This document shows positions 25,907 to 35,012 of a stretch of 64,000 nt of DNA, one piece after another. Below the pieces are notes generated by a model that was given only the letters and a program-made list of their open reading frames with translations, searched no databases and was not told the origin of the DNA. The stretch is from Candidatus Poribacteria bacterium. Lineage in GTDB: Bacteria > Poribacteria > WGA-4E > WGA-3G. Numbering within the stretch: the first letter of the stretch is position 1; every line of letters begins with the position of its first letter. The stretch is taken from the NCBI GenBank assembly GCA_009841255.1, contig VXMD01000073.1:1-64000 (forward strand), read 5' to 3'. The position numbers and the translations under genes were made by a program.

Positions 25907-27235
25907 ATGATACTTGAAAAGTTATTTGCGTTAAAAGAAAACGACACTTCGTTAAGACGCGAATTCGTTGCGGGTCTCACGAATTTTATGGCGATTTCAT
26001 ATATAATTTTCGTGCAACCCTCAATGCTTTCGTTGTCCGGCATGGATTATGGTGCCGTTATGGTCGCGACCTGCCTCTCCAGCGCACTCGCGACGTTATG
26101 CATGGGATATTTTACGAATTACCCCGTTGTATTGGCACCCGGCATGGGGCTTAACGCCTATTTCGTTTTTGACCTTTGCATAGGTTCAGGGGTACCGTGG
26201 CAAGAAGCGTTAGGTATCGTTTTCATCGCCGGCATGCTGTTCTTGATCCTCTCGTTTGTGGGAGTCCGGGCGACCATCATGAATGCCCTTCCGCGCTCGC
26301 TGCAGAATGCCATTGCTATCGGGATTGGGCTGTTTATTGCCTTCATCGGACTGCAGATGAGTGGAATCATTACAAAAGACCCTGCCACATTTATCACCCG
26401 TGGTAACCTCGACTCCACTCCGGTCCTCCTCTCAGTGTTTGGTATTGCTGTAACGCTCACACTCATCGCACGCAAGGTGAAAGGTGCAATTTTGATCGGT
26501 ATTTTTGTTTCAGCGATTGCGAACCTCGCCTTCGGAACTGCATCGTTTGATGGAATTGCGAAGCCGCCTCCATCCATCGAACCGACGCTCTTTAAACTAC
26601 AAATTCCCAACATTTTCGATAAACTGGAATTAATTCCCGTCATCTTTGTGTTTTTCGCGATTGATATGTTTGATAGTATTGGCACCCTCACGGCTATCGG
26701 TTATAGAGCGGAATTGATGGAAGAGGGAAAACTCACAAAAGCCCGAGGCGCACTTTTAACAGATGCGGGGAGTACTGTCGGTGGCGCCTTACTCGGTACC
26801 TCGACTGTGACATGTTACATCGAAAGCGCGACAGGGATTACGGAAGGCGGGCGGACAGGGCTGACCGCCATCGTCACAGCGGTTTGTATGTTGCTCTCTC
26901 TCTTTTTATATCCGCTTGTTAAGATTGTAGGCGGTGGGTTTCAGATCGGACCTTCTGCGTTCCTTTATCCGATTATCGCTCCGGCACTCATCGTTGTCGG
27001 CGGATTGATGCTCAGGAATGTCAGCCAGATTGATTGGGAAGACATCACGGAATCGATCCCTGCGTTCCTTACGATGCTGATGATGCCGCTCTCCTTCAGC
27101 ATTACAGACGGCATCGGCTTCGGGTTTATCTCGTTAGCGTTTTTGAAGTTAGTGACGGGTCGTAGAAAAGAAGTGCATCCCGTCATATACTACTTCGCAC
27201 TCTTCTTTATCGCTTGCTACATCGGTGATCTGTAG
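25907..27235 (+). CDS. NCS2-family purine permease (AzgA-like)
   Basis: A 442-residue inner-membrane permease for adenine, guanine or hypoxanthine. It has the family opening FVAGLTNFMAISYIIFVQP, the motif APGMGLNAYF, and the conserved DMFDSIGTL and GTSTVTCYIESATGI segments, with about 12-14 hydrophobic helices. AAGGAGGAAAA gives a strong ribosome site. No purine riboswitch core is visible in the 140 bp upstream. Confidence 0.93.
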   Translation: MILEKLFALKENDTSLRREFVAGLTNFMAISYIIFVQPSMLSLSGMDYGAVMVATCLSSALATLCMGYFTNYPVVLAPGMGLNAYFVFDLCIGSGVPWQEALGIVFIAGMLFLILSFVGVRATIMNALPRSLQNAIAIGIGLFIAFIGLQMSGIITKDPATFITRGNLDSTPVLLSVFGIAVTLTLIARKVKGAILIGIFVSAIANLAFGTASFDGIAKPPPSIEPTLFKLQIPNIFDKLELIPVIFVFFAIDMFDSIGTLTAIGYRAELMEEGKLTKARGALLTDAGSTVGGALLGTSTVTCYIESATGITEGGRTGLTAIVTAVCMLLSLFLYPLVKIVGGGFQIGPSAFLYPIIAPALIVVGGLMLRNVSQIDWEDITESIPAFLTMLMMPLSFSITDGIGFGFISLAFLKLVTGRRKEVHPVIYYFALFFIACYIGDL

Positions 27236-27260
27236 CAGCAATGTGTAATCAGTGTCCTTT

Positions 27261-27286
27261 ACTGGCGGGGTTGTAACCCCGCCGGT
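27261..27286. repeat. GC-rich hairpin after the purine permease
   Basis: ACTGGCGGGGTT, GT, AACCCCGCCGGT: a 12 bp stem with one wobble pair, 25 bp past the stop. No T-run follows, so it may be a repeat-type palindrome or mRNA-end structure rather than a classic terminator. Confidence 0.6.
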
Positions 27287-27472
27287 ATATTGTTAATCGT
27301 AAGCCTCACCAAAGGTTTGACGACAGGAGACCGAGCGCGTTTCGCATTATCTTATCCATCCTAAAACCTGATTCAGACAGTATAAACTTAAAGGAAGGGG
27401 AAGCAAATACATACTCAATAGGTAAGCGATTAATTGCGTGATTAACTATGCAACATAAGAAGTAGGACCCAC

Positions 27473-28777
27473 ATGTCAGAAAAAAACATTTCAGGTATCA
27501 CTAAGATAGCAGTCAAGGGTTTTAAGTCGATAGCGGAGGCGTGTGAGATTGACATCCGTCCGTTGACGATCCTTGCTGGTGCAAACAGTTCTGGGAAATC
27601 CAGTATTATGCAACCGCTTTTGATGCTGAAGCAGACGCTGGAGGCACCCTATGACCCGGGCGCACTGTTACTCGATGGCCCGAACGTGCAATTCACCGAA
27701 GCAGAACAATTCCTATCCAAATTAACCGCTGAAAAGAGGACAGATCGTTTTCAGATAGAGATTAAAACCCGTGATTCCGATTTCGCTTATTCGGTGAAGA
27801 CAGCTCTTAAAAAGGAACAGATGGGGTTCAAAATTGTTAAAATGAAAGTTGAAGCACAACAAAGAACCAAACAAATACCTTTCAAACGTTTTACTCTATA
27901 TCCTGAAATGTCAACTGAAGAAATCAGGGCATTAGGGGACCAAGGTCCAACACGTAGTGATTTTAAAGCAGTGAAGCGTTCCCGCTGTTTTTTGTGTTTT
28001 GAATCTCAAGAAAGTGATCGTCTTTTCAACGTCACCTACAGCCTTGTTGAATCTTACCTTTTCGATAGCATTCATCTCCCCGGATTACGGGGCAATCCAG
28101 AACGCACGTACAAACTCACCAGCACCGGTCCTTTGTATCCTGGAACGTTTGAATATTACACTGCGAGCATCGTTCACGAGTGGCAGGAGACGAAAGATGA
28201 ACGCCTGAAGATGGTCGCCGATGCTCTCCACATCCTTGGTTTAACAGGACATGTCTGCACCAAAAAGATCGGTGATGTCGGCATTGAACTTCAGGTCGGT
28301 CGTTCTCTACATGACGGAACTGAGAACACCGATATGGTCAACATCGCCGATGTGGGATTTGGAGTATCCCAAGTCTTACCGGTTATAGTGGCACTGACTG
28401 CCGCGGAACCCGGGCGACTGGTCTATCTCGAACAACCCGAACTGCACCTTCATCCCCGCGCACAGGTCGCGTTAGCGCAAGTGTTGGCAGATGCGGCAAA
28501 ACGAGGTGTGCGCGTTGTCGCTGAGACGCATAGTTCGCTTGTGCTTTTGGCGGTCCAAACGCTTATTGCAGAAGGAGACCTCTCGCCGGAGTTAGTCAAG
28601 CTGCACTGGTTTACACGGCGGGAGGATGGTGTGACCGAAGTCAACAGTGCCGACTTAGACGAGGCGGGGACTTACGGAGAGTGGCCCGAAGATTTTGCAG
28701 ATGTCAGTCTCCACGCACAGAGCCGTTTTCTTGATGCCGTAGATAATGTTAGATTCGGTGACAAGGAGGCTTCGTGA
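27473..28777 (+). CDS. SMC/ABC-like AAA ATPase, first gene of an ATPase-PIN pair
   Basis: A 434-residue ATPase of the AAA_15/AAA_21 (OLD-like, DUF3696-type) class. Walker A is GANSSGKSS at residue 42. The signature-like segment is DVGFGVSQVLPV near 293. Walker B is LVYLEQPELHLHP near 317, followed by VAETHSSL near 349. There is no fused TOPRIM nuclease. The stop overlaps the start of the downstream PIN gene by 4 bp (GTGA), implying coupled translation and a shared complex. ATPases of this class power many two-gene anti-phage systems; function here is inferred. Confidence 0.85.
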   Translation: MSEKNISGITKIAVKGFKSIAEACEIDIRPLTILAGANSSGKSSIMQPLLMLKQTLEAPYDPGALLLDGPNVQFTEAEQFLSKLTAEKRTDRFQIEIKTRDSDFAYSVKTALKKEQMGFKIVKMKVEAQQRTKQIPFKRFTLYPEMSTEEIRALGDQGPTRSDFKAVKRSRCFLCFESQESDRLFNVTYSLVESYLFDSIHLPGLRGNPERTYKLTSTGPLYPGTFEYYTASIVHEWQETKDERLKMVADALHILGLTGHVCTKKIGDVGIELQVGRSLHDGTENTDMVNIADVGFGVSQVLPVIVALTAAEPGRLVYLEQPELHLHPRAQVALAQVLADAAKRGVRVVAETHSSLVLLAVQTLIAEGDLSPELVKLHWFTRREDGVTEVNSADLDEAGTYGEWPEDFADVSLHAQSRFLDAVDNVRFGDKEAS

Positions 28778-29307
28778 GATCAAGAAATTCAAAACGATTG
28801 GTGATTGACACAGATGTTGCCCAAGTTTCTGGGGACGAAGACGCGACAGATCCACGAGCTATTCATTGTCGTGATTTCCTAAAGGAAGTGAGGTCTCAAG
28901 ATCATAGAGTGGTGATGACAAGAGAAATCAGCGATGAGTGGAAAAGACATCAATCTCGCTTTGCCCTTGAGTGGCGGGTATCAATGGATGCGCGCAGAAA
29001 AATAGAGCGCATCAATCCCCCAGAAGATGAGGAACTTCAAGACAAGGTCACAAATACAGCAAGCTATCAAAATGAACTTGAAGCGATGGAAAAAGATTTT
29101 CATCTTCTCCATGCAGCACTCGCAACCGATCAGACCGTCATTTCGCTTGATGAAACCATCCGCTGGCTTTTCAAACGAGCCTCTCAACAGGTTGGCGAAA
29201 TCCGAAATATTATCTGGGTAAATCCAGACAGAACAGCAGAAGAACACCCTATCGTTTGGCTTCAAAACGGCGCACCGCCCGAAGCACATCGTCGCCTTTC
29301 CGCGTAA
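28774..29307 (+). CDS. PIN-like nuclease, second gene of an ATPase-PIN pair
   Basis: A 177-residue protein started by GTG within the stop of the ATPase gene. PIN-like acidic residues are visible: LVIDTDVA at the start, EISDEW near residue 50, then DFHLLHAALATDQTVISLDE near 110-130. The middle is helical and charged. It is the likely effector, an RNA-cutting nuclease, with the ATPase as sensor or regulator; this is inferred from the gene pairing and fold. It ends 26 bp before the convergent PhyH gene. Confidence 0.7.
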   Translation: MRSRNSKRLVIDTDVAQVSGDEDATDPRAIHCRDFLKEVRSQDHRVVMTREISDEWKRHQSRFALEWRVSMDARRKIERINPPEDEELQDKVTNTASYQNELEAMEKDFHLLHAALATDQTVISLDETIRWLFKRASQQVGEIRNIIWVNPDRTAEEHPIVWLQNGAPPEAHRRLSA

Positions 29308-29333
29308 TCCGTGACAATCCGCGATTCAGACAA

Positions 29334-30206
29334 TTACCCTCGCCAATTAAGGTCGATACTGGTGTAGCCGTGCGTGTATTGGTGGAATTGCGGCGGTAAG
29401 TCTGCCAAGAACTGCCTCCCTTCATCTGGAATCTCCCACGGAATATCGATGTGGTGATCCCGTCTCCGAAAACCGACCCCACACGACAACCGAATTTCAT
29501 CAATCTGGTTCGGGAACGCACCGTGATACGTCCGATGCGCGAATACAATCATGTCCCCCGGATTCGTGAAAAGTGGCACCAGCCCCGGAATATCAAACCC
29601 GACATAAGGTTTTTCCTCTTCTCCAATCTTATAGAAGGAGCGTTTGTCCGCCGTCAGGTTAAAGCCTTCGGGTCCCTCCCAATTTTCGACGTGAGAATCC
29701 TCAATGACGCATAATCCGCCGTGTTCGGGACGAGAACCCGTCAGGTAAAACCATTTACCTGAAGGCCAGAGTCCGCGGTTCAGGACATCTCCTGAATTTT
29801 TCGGCGTATCCGTTGAGAATCCGCACCAGTCGGTGTGCCATGCAACGGGCTGAGACCCGGGCATTCGAATAATAGCGGCAGATCGGTGGACGGTCAACTC
29901 CTGTGCCCCGATGAGATGCCGATGGATTTTCATAAAGGGTTCATATCCCATCAGTTGCCAAGCTCCGGGTCCAGACTCAATCCACGCGTGTCGAGTGCTG
30001 CTCTGTCCAAGCTCCAATTCTCTTTCCGGATCCGTGCCATCGAAGACCGCTTGTTTGACACTTTCGACCAAGTCAGGCGGTAAGACATCCTTGATAATCG
30101 CAAAGCCGTGCGCCTCAACGCATTCGGACATGAGCGAAAGTTGATCGGTTTCAAACTCGTAGGTGTAGCCGAGTTCAGGTTTTTGAATCTCCAAATATTC
30201 TTTCAT
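29334..30206 (-). CDS. Phytanoyl-CoA dioxygenase family protein (290 aa)
   Basis: A Fe(II)/2-oxoglutarate oxygenase of the PhyH family. The iron site is visible as His-x-Asp in WHTDWCGF and a distal His in HRTYHGAFPNQ, with an Arg for 2-oxoglutarate binding in EIRLSCG. Substrates of this family range over lipids, secondary metabolites and small acids, so none can be assigned. It is divergent from a second PhyH gene across a 360 bp spacer. Confidence 0.88.
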   Translation of the reverse strand: MKEYLEIQKPELGYTYEFETDQLSLMSECVEAHGFAIIKDVLPPDLVESVKQAVFDGTDPERELELGQSSTRHAWIESGPGAWQLMGYEPFMKIHRHLIGAQELTVHRSAAIIRMPGSQPVAWHTDWCGFSTDTPKNSGDVLNRGLWPSGKWFYLTGSRPEHGGLCVIEDSHVENWEGPEGFNLTADKRSFYKIGEEEKPYVGFDIPGLVPLFTNPGDMIVFAHRTYHGAFPNQIDEIRLSCGVGFRRRDHHIDIPWEIPDEGRQFLADLPPQFHQYTHGYTSIDLNWRG

Positions 30207-30266
30207 AAGTGATACCCCAACTGTTTCGTCAGATCTTGCTGTCCAATATAAACGCCGAGTGAGGTG

Positions 30267-30295
30267 ATTTTAGCAGGGATTCGCTGTTGCGTCAA
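30267..30295 (-). promoter_or_regulatory. Putative promoter of the left PhyH gene
   Basis: On the minus strand TTGACG, 17 bp, TAAAAT. It would give a leader of roughly 55 nt. Confidence 0.55.
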
Positions 30296-30391
30296 CGGCA
30301 TTTTTTTGCATGAGAATAAGGATATAAACATACCGCCCCTATGGGGCTGGAGAATGTAGAACGAAACGCCCGGACTCAATAAACTATGTAC

Positions 30392-30420
30392 TTGCACTAA
30401 TTGCCAACTTTTGTTAAAAT
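30392..30420 (+). promoter_or_regulatory. Putative promoter of the right PhyH gene
   Basis: TTGCAC, 17 bp, TAAAAT, about 145 bp before the start codon. Confidence 0.45.
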
Positions 30421-30566
30421 AGTTTACTAATCTTTAAACGACTTCATGAGGCAGAGCTAGTAATGTAAGTTCTATCAATTACGCCATAAAAATTATTTAA
30501 AAACAGACAAGCACTTTTTCAACTTGGAGCGCGACGGATTAAACCGTCCCGATTCGGAGGAAAATA

Positions 30567-31469
30567 ATGGCAAAGACCGTTTTTTTGGGAGACCATGAAC
30601 TGACTTTCCCCGGTCCACATCTCGGTGTGCTTCGGGACTGCAACGCTGTACTTGATTCAGCAGAAGGCTTGCACGAACAGATAGCGGAAGACGGGTATCT
30701 CCTCGTTCGCGGCTTAATCGATAAAGAGAAAATTGTTGCGGGGCGTCGGGCTATCCTTGAATACGCCAACGGCAACGGAAAAGACGAGGTCTTCAAATCT
30801 GACACCGACATAATGGAAGCAATCGCCGGTGAGGGGAGCCCTGGACGAACGATGGGCACGCCTGCTGTTACACACCATCCAGACGTGCAGGCGGTTTTGG
30901 AGGGTGATGAACTTTTCAGGTTTTTCCGAACCTTCTTCAGCGGCGATACTCGCACCTTCGATTATAAGTGGCTACGGTTCGTCCGTCCTGATGGCTGGTC
31001 GGGACCCCATTTCGATTTCGTCTATATGGGGAGGGGTTCAGAGCAGTTGCATACCTGTTGGGTGCCGTTCGGTAATGTCCCAGCAACGATGGGAACATTG
31101 ACTGTGCTGGTCGGGTCGCATAACCTCCCCAGCTTCGCTCGGATTCGGGACACCTACGGCAAAACAGATGTTGATAGGGACGGTACCCCTGGGCATTTCG
31201 GGCGCGTTCCGATGGAGATCAGTGAAAAATACGGGGGTGCGTGGCAGACAGCGGATTTCGAGATGGGGGATGTCATCATCTTCACGATGCACACGATGCA
31301 CACCTCTACGAAGAATCTCTCCGACAGATGGCGAATCAGTTGTGACATCCGTTTCCAACCCGCCGAGGATCCGATTGATGAGCGATGGGTCGGCAAAAAC
31401 CCGATCTCTCATACGGGTAGTCAGCAGATTTCGTTTGAGGAAGCAAAGAAACAGTGGGGATTGGATTAA
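30567..31469 (+). CDS. Phytanoyl-CoA dioxygenase family protein (300 aa)
   Basis: A second PhyH-family Fe(II)/2-oxoglutarate oxygenase. The metal motif is His-x-Asp in SGPHFDFVYMG, the distal His is in TMHTMHTSTKN, and an Arg follows in DRWRISCDIRF. A clear ribosome site (CGGAGG) precedes the ATG. The sequence is only distantly similar to its divergent neighbour, so the substrates probably differ. Its stop overlaps the convergent aminotransferase stop by 4 bp. Confidence 0.88.
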   Translation: MAKTVFLGDHELTFPGPHLGVLRDCNAVLDSAEGLHEQIAEDGYLLVRGLIDKEKIVAGRRAILEYANGNGKDEVFKSDTDIMEAIAGEGSPGRTMGTPAVTHHPDVQAVLEGDELFRFFRTFFSGDTRTFDYKWLRFVRPDGWSGPHFDFVYMGRGSEQLHTCWVPFGNVPATMGTLTVLVGSHNLPSFARIRDTYGKTDVDRDGTPGHFGRVPMEISEKYGGAWQTADFEMGDVIIFTMHTMHTSTKNLSDRWRISCDIRFQPAEDPIDERWVGKNPISHTGSQQISFEEAKKQWGLD

Positions 31470-32641
31470 CCGAATAGCGCTCGTCGGATCTGACGCACTG
31501 CCTGACGAATCCGATCCTCGTTCTCTACAAGCGCAATACGGATATAGCCCTCGCCGTTGTGCCCGAATCCCGCGCCGGGAGAAACACAGACCTCCGCCTC
31601 GCTGAGAAGTTTCATGGCGAATTCCATGGAGCCGAGGTGCTTCCACGCTTCAGGAATCGGTGCCCAGACGAACATTGAAGCTTGCGGTTTTGGAACCTTC
31701 CATCCGATCCTGTTTAGACCATCAACAAGCACATCACGACGTTTTTGGTAGACGGCAGCATTTTCCATCACCGTATCCTCGGGGGTGCGCAGTGCCATAA
31801 TCGCGGCGACTTGGATCGGTGCGAAAATGCCATAATCGTAATACCCTTTAATCCGAGCGAGTGCCTCAATAATCTCGCGATTTCCAGCGGCAAATCCACA
31901 CCGCCAGCCCGCCATATTGTAGGATTTAGACAGAGAGATAAATTCGATACCGATATCCTTGGCGCCCTTTGCCTGCAAGAGGCTTGGTGCCTTATAGCCA
32001 TCAAAAACAATGTTCGCATACGCCAAATCGTGGATTACGACGATCTCTTGACGTTTCGCGAATGCGACGATCTCTTCAAAGAACCCGAGATCAACAACGG
32101 CACCCGTTGGGTTGTGCGGAAAACTTAAGATCAACACCTTGGGTCTGGGCCAAATGTCCCGTGTGATTTCGGTAAGCGAGGGGATGAAATCGTTCTCTTC
32201 CGTCAAGGGTATACTCACAACACTTCCACCGGCGAGCACAATGCTGTACATGTGAATGGGAAAGGTTGGATTCGGGACCATCGCTAAGTCACCATTATCA
32301 ATCAAAGCTAAAGCGAGGTGTCCGAGTCCCTCTTTTGTACCAATAACAGCGATTGCTTCCTCATTCGGATCAATATCAACACCGAACCGGCGTTCATAAT
32401 GCCAACTGACTTCCCTGCGCAGGTTGTAGATGCCGCGCGAAACGGAATAGCGGTGATTTCTGGGTTCTTGTGCCGCCTCCGTCAATTTATCAATAATAGG
32501 TTGTGGCGTCGGTTGATTCGGATTGCCCATCGCCAAATCAATAATATCAATGCCTTGCTGTCGACGTTCATGCGTTAACTGTCTAAGCTTGCCGAACATG
32601 TAGGGCGGGAGTCGATTTAAACGTTTAGAAAATATATTCAT
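31466..32641 (-). CDS. Class I/II pyridoxal-phosphate aminotransferase (AlaC/DapL-like)
   Basis: A 391-residue fold-type I aminotransferase. The cofactor lysine lies in SLSKSYNMAGWRCGF. Other landmarks are DLAMGNPNQPTPQPII, LSFPHNPTGAV (the conserved Asn) and YIRIALVENEDRIRQA with the carboxylate-binding Arg. Overall it resembles glutamate-pyruvate aminotransferase AlaC and LL-diaminopimelate aminotransferases. The two activities cannot be separated by eye; AlaC-like is favoured. It ends against the convergent PhyH gene. Confidence 0.9.
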   Translation of the reverse strand: MNIFSKRLNRLPPYMFGKLRQLTHERRQQGIDIIDLAMGNPNQPTPQPIIDKLTEAAQEPRNHRYSVSRGIYNLRREVSWHYERRFGVDIDPNEEAIAVIGTKEGLGHLALALIDNGDLAMVPNPTFPIHMYSIVLAGGSVVSIPLTEENDFIPSLTEITRDIWPRPKVLILSFPHNPTGAVVDLGFFEEIVAFAKRQEIVVIHDLAYANIVFDGYKAPSLLQAKGAKDIGIEFISLSKSYNMAGWRCGFAAGNREIIEALARIKGYYDYGIFAPIQVAAIMALRTPEDTVMENAAVYQKRRDVLVDGLNRIGWKVPKPQASMFVWAPIPEAWKHLGSMEFAMKLLSEAEVCVSPGAGFGHNGEGYIRIALVENEDRIRQAVRQIRRALFG

Positions 32642-32642
32642 C

Positions 32643-32661
32643 TTTTAATTTTTCCTTGCGG
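32643..32661. repeat. Dispersed 19 bp motif, copy 1
   Basis: TTTTAATTTTTCCTTGCGG occurs here and identically at 42384-42402, both times at the edge of a gene. It includes the AAGGA that could serve as the weak ribosome site of the aminotransferase. Confidence 0.6.
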
Positions 32662-32799
32662 ATAAACAAAGCGGTTTGTGTTTTGACGGTTTGCGTGTTC
32701 GAGCCGCCCTCCATTTCATTACGGGCTTGACGTCCAGTTTTAGAAAAGAGTGATAGAATGGAGTCCAGAACAGAAACCCCATAGAGTAAAAAATATGTT

Positions 32800-34224
32800 T
32801 TATTTTTCGTGCTGCCAATACGTGCGTAACCGGTCGCCCCAATTCGATATAACCTGCTTCGGACTCGGATGCACGATTTGTTGCCGATGGAGTCTCGCTT
32901 CTTGGGCGAATAGTTTGTTTTTGCACATCTTAACGACTTCGTTGTAAGTTGGGTTTCCTACTAAGTTTTGCATCTCCCCAAGATCATTGTGCCGATCAAA
33001 CAACTGTGCAAACCCGAGTTGTTCGACATTTGGTCCAGGAGGACGGAAGTTCTCTATTGCTGTCGGTTTGTATTCTGTAACGTATTTATACCGATCCGTG
33101 ACAATTGCGCGTCCCCAGTAATTACTCTCTATGTAGGCGTAATCTCGCCAAGGGACATCTTTCCCCTCCGCAAACGGACGCACACTCGATCCCTGTACCC
33201 CGTCAGGCACGTCAATACCAGCATAATCGCAGACGGTCGGGAATAGATCAACACCAGAGACGAAGTGCGTTTCGTCAAACCGATCCTTCTCTATAGGAAT
33301 GTCTTCTCCCAAGCACGCGACGATGAACGGCACTTTCACGCTCTCTTCGTAAAGCGTGAATTTCTGGAACATCTGGTGGCTACCGCACGCCTCCCCATGG
33401 TCGGCACTGAAGATAATGAGCGTATTGTGGTGCAGGGAGGTCGCTTGCAGCAACGCGAGGACTCTGCCAATTTCTGCGTCAACCTTCTCGATGAACCTGT
33501 AATAGTTCCATCTCAGATAGCGCCAGTGGAATTCATCCCAATCCCGTACCCCTTTAAGAATAGCGGCGTGAATGAGGGCGTCGTCGACTCTGCGGCAGAC
33601 CCGATGTAACGCCGTCTCCCGTTCATCGTAATCGAAGTTTTCTGGAAGCGGCGGCAGATCCTCCTCCGAAACTATTCCCTGCTCCAGTGGATTCGGGATA
33701 CGTTTTTCCTCATGGTTGTGCAAATACTCGCACACGTCATGCGGATCGACGTAACCGATCTGGAGATAGAACGGTTCGTCGCTATCGTAGTTCGTCAAGA
33801 AATCCGCAACCGCGTGCGTAGATGCTGAATCGTAGTATGCGGCACCGCCTGCTCCGATATCCTGTTGCCCGTAATAGAGGGTCTGAAAACTCTCGCGAAC
33901 GTTCCTGCCCGGAACATGCCACTTACCGCAGTGAAATGCTTTATAACCCCCTGCATTGAGTAATTGTCCCAGATCAGGGATTTCTGGGTGCAGGTATCCA
34001 CCATTAAACGGAACACCTGTTTCAGAGGTGTATAGACCTGTCGCCCAACTGGAACGAGCAGCAGCACACACTGGATCCGTACAGAACGATCTGCGAAAGG
34101 AGGTTCCGTTCCGATGAAGTTCATCGATATTGGGTGTCCGAAGAAACGGGTTTCCGTAAGCCGAAATCGCATCCCACGAGTGTTGATCGGTGTTAATAAA
34201 AAGAATATTGGGACGTTCGTTCAT
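32800..34224 (-). CDS. Type I (formylglycine-dependent) sulfatase
   Basis: A 474-residue arylsulfatase-like hydrolase that removes sulfate esters. NILFINTDQHSWD gives the first metal Asp residues. The modification motif is C-A-A-A-R in DPVCAAARSSWATG, whose Cys becomes formylglycine; position +2 is Ala instead of the common Pro. Later motifs are HCGKWHVPG, YVDPHD and FSADHGEACGSH. No signal peptide is evident, so the substrate may be imported. It is the third gene of an operon; its start overlaps the upstream stop by 4 bp. Confidence 0.92.
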   Translation of the reverse strand: MNERPNILFINTDQHSWDAISAYGNPFLRTPNIDELHRNGTSFRRSFCTDPVCAAARSSWATGLYTSETGVPFNGGYLHPEIPDLGQLLNAGGYKAFHCGKWHVPGRNVRESFQTLYYGQQDIGAGGAAYYDSASTHAVADFLTNYDSDEPFYLQIGYVDPHDVCEYLHNHEEKRIPNPLEQGIVSEEDLPPLPENFDYDERETALHRVCRRVDDALIHAAILKGVRDWDEFHWRYLRWNYYRFIEKVDAEIGRVLALLQATSLHHNTLIIFSADHGEACGSHQMFQKFTLYEESVKVPFIVACLGEDIPIEKDRFDETHFVSGVDLFPTVCDYAGIDVPDGVQGSSVRPFAEGKDVPWRDYAYIESNYWGRAIVTDRYKYVTEYKPTAIENFRPPGPNVEQLGFAQLFDRHNDLGEMQNLVGNPTYNEVVKMCKNKLFAQEARLHRQQIVHPSPKQVISNWGDRLRTYWQHEK

Positions 34225-35012
34225 ACACAGTCTCCCATCTTCTCTTTTAGCACCAACGTCTCGAAAAAGGTTGAAACGATAGCGATATTTCCGTATGCAT
34301 CAAGCCACCAATACGAAGGCAAAAGCCCAGCACCATAAAGATAATAACCGTCAAGCGGAATAGGGGTCTGTATTGACGCAAGGAAGCCGAGTTTACTTTT
34401 TCCTCTAAGTTGCTCAAGGTCTTCGAGCACAGCAATACCTATTCCATCGCCTGAGGCTTGAATTGTTCGGGCAAGCGCGGGAATCACATCGAAGAGTGCC
34501 CAATTGCATGTTAATTTGACGGATGCGTCCACTCTTCCTGCAGCGATTTCAGTATCATTGATGCACAACCGCACCTCTGAATCTGAGGTGAGATAGCCAG
34601 CACACACTAATTGGGAGTATTCATCGTCGGCACTGTTTCGGGCATCAACGCTCCAATTCCCGCGAAGCGGACGATGGTTTTCATCACCGCAACAGAATCG
34701 CATTTGCAGATTCTCGCCGCTTGTTGTATTTTCATATGTGACAGAATAGCACCATAGATTATTGTTTTTGCTGCGTTCGATGATAGCCGTTCCGATGCTC
34801 AGAGTCTCCGTATTCCCTCCTCTGTGATAACCACGCCAGTAATTCGGTAGCACATTGTAAACATGTGTGATCGTTTGGGCCGCCCGGGTGTCGTGCGCGC
34901 CAACTTCCGGATCATATCCGCGAAGCGTTCCGATTAATTCTTGTGCAAATTGGGGGTTTTGGGCACCGTAATTGTAGTCGAAGGACCAGTGCAGCGAATT
35001 GCTATCATTCAT
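34221..35012 (-). CDS. Protein of unknown function between endonuclease V and sulfatase
   Basis: A 263-residue protein I do not recognise. There is no signal peptide or membrane segment. It is rich in Trp, Tyr and Asn, with probable beta structure (NLWCYSVTYENTTSGENLQMRF split by turns) and six or so Cys. It overlaps endonuclease V upstream and the sulfatase downstream by 4 bp each, so the three are translated together. The similarity of layout to hypothetical proteins cannot be tested here; no function is proposed. Confidence 0.8.
   Translation of the reverse strand: MNDSNSLHWSFDYNYGAQNPQFAQELIGTLRGYDPEVGAHDTRAAQTITHVYNVLPNYWRGYHRGGNTETLSIGTAIIERSKNNNLWCYSVTYENTTSGENLQMRFCCGDENHRPLRGNWSVDARNSADDEYSQLVCAGYLTSDSEVRLCINDTEIAAGRVDASVKLTCNWALFDVIPALARTIQASGDGIGIAVLEDLEQLRGKSKLGFLASIQTPIPLDGYYLYGAGLLPSYWWLDAYGNIAIVSTFFETLVLKEKMGDCV

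Larger units (their letters stand above)
30207..30566. other. Divergent intergenic region between two PhyH genes
   Basis: A 360 bp AT-rich spacer holding one promoter for each direction. GACGG-ATTAAA-CCGTC, a small hairpin, lies just before the ribosome site (CGGAGGAAAATA) of the right-hand gene. A 64-codon minus frame here looks accidental. Confidence 0.6.

Noticed and set aside
27261-27286. Rho-independent terminator
   Set aside because: The stem is good but the following TATATTGTT is not a T-run; recorded as a palindromic repeat instead.
27473-29307. PARIS or Septu system
   Set aside because: The second gene has PIN-like, not TOPRIM or HNH, residues.
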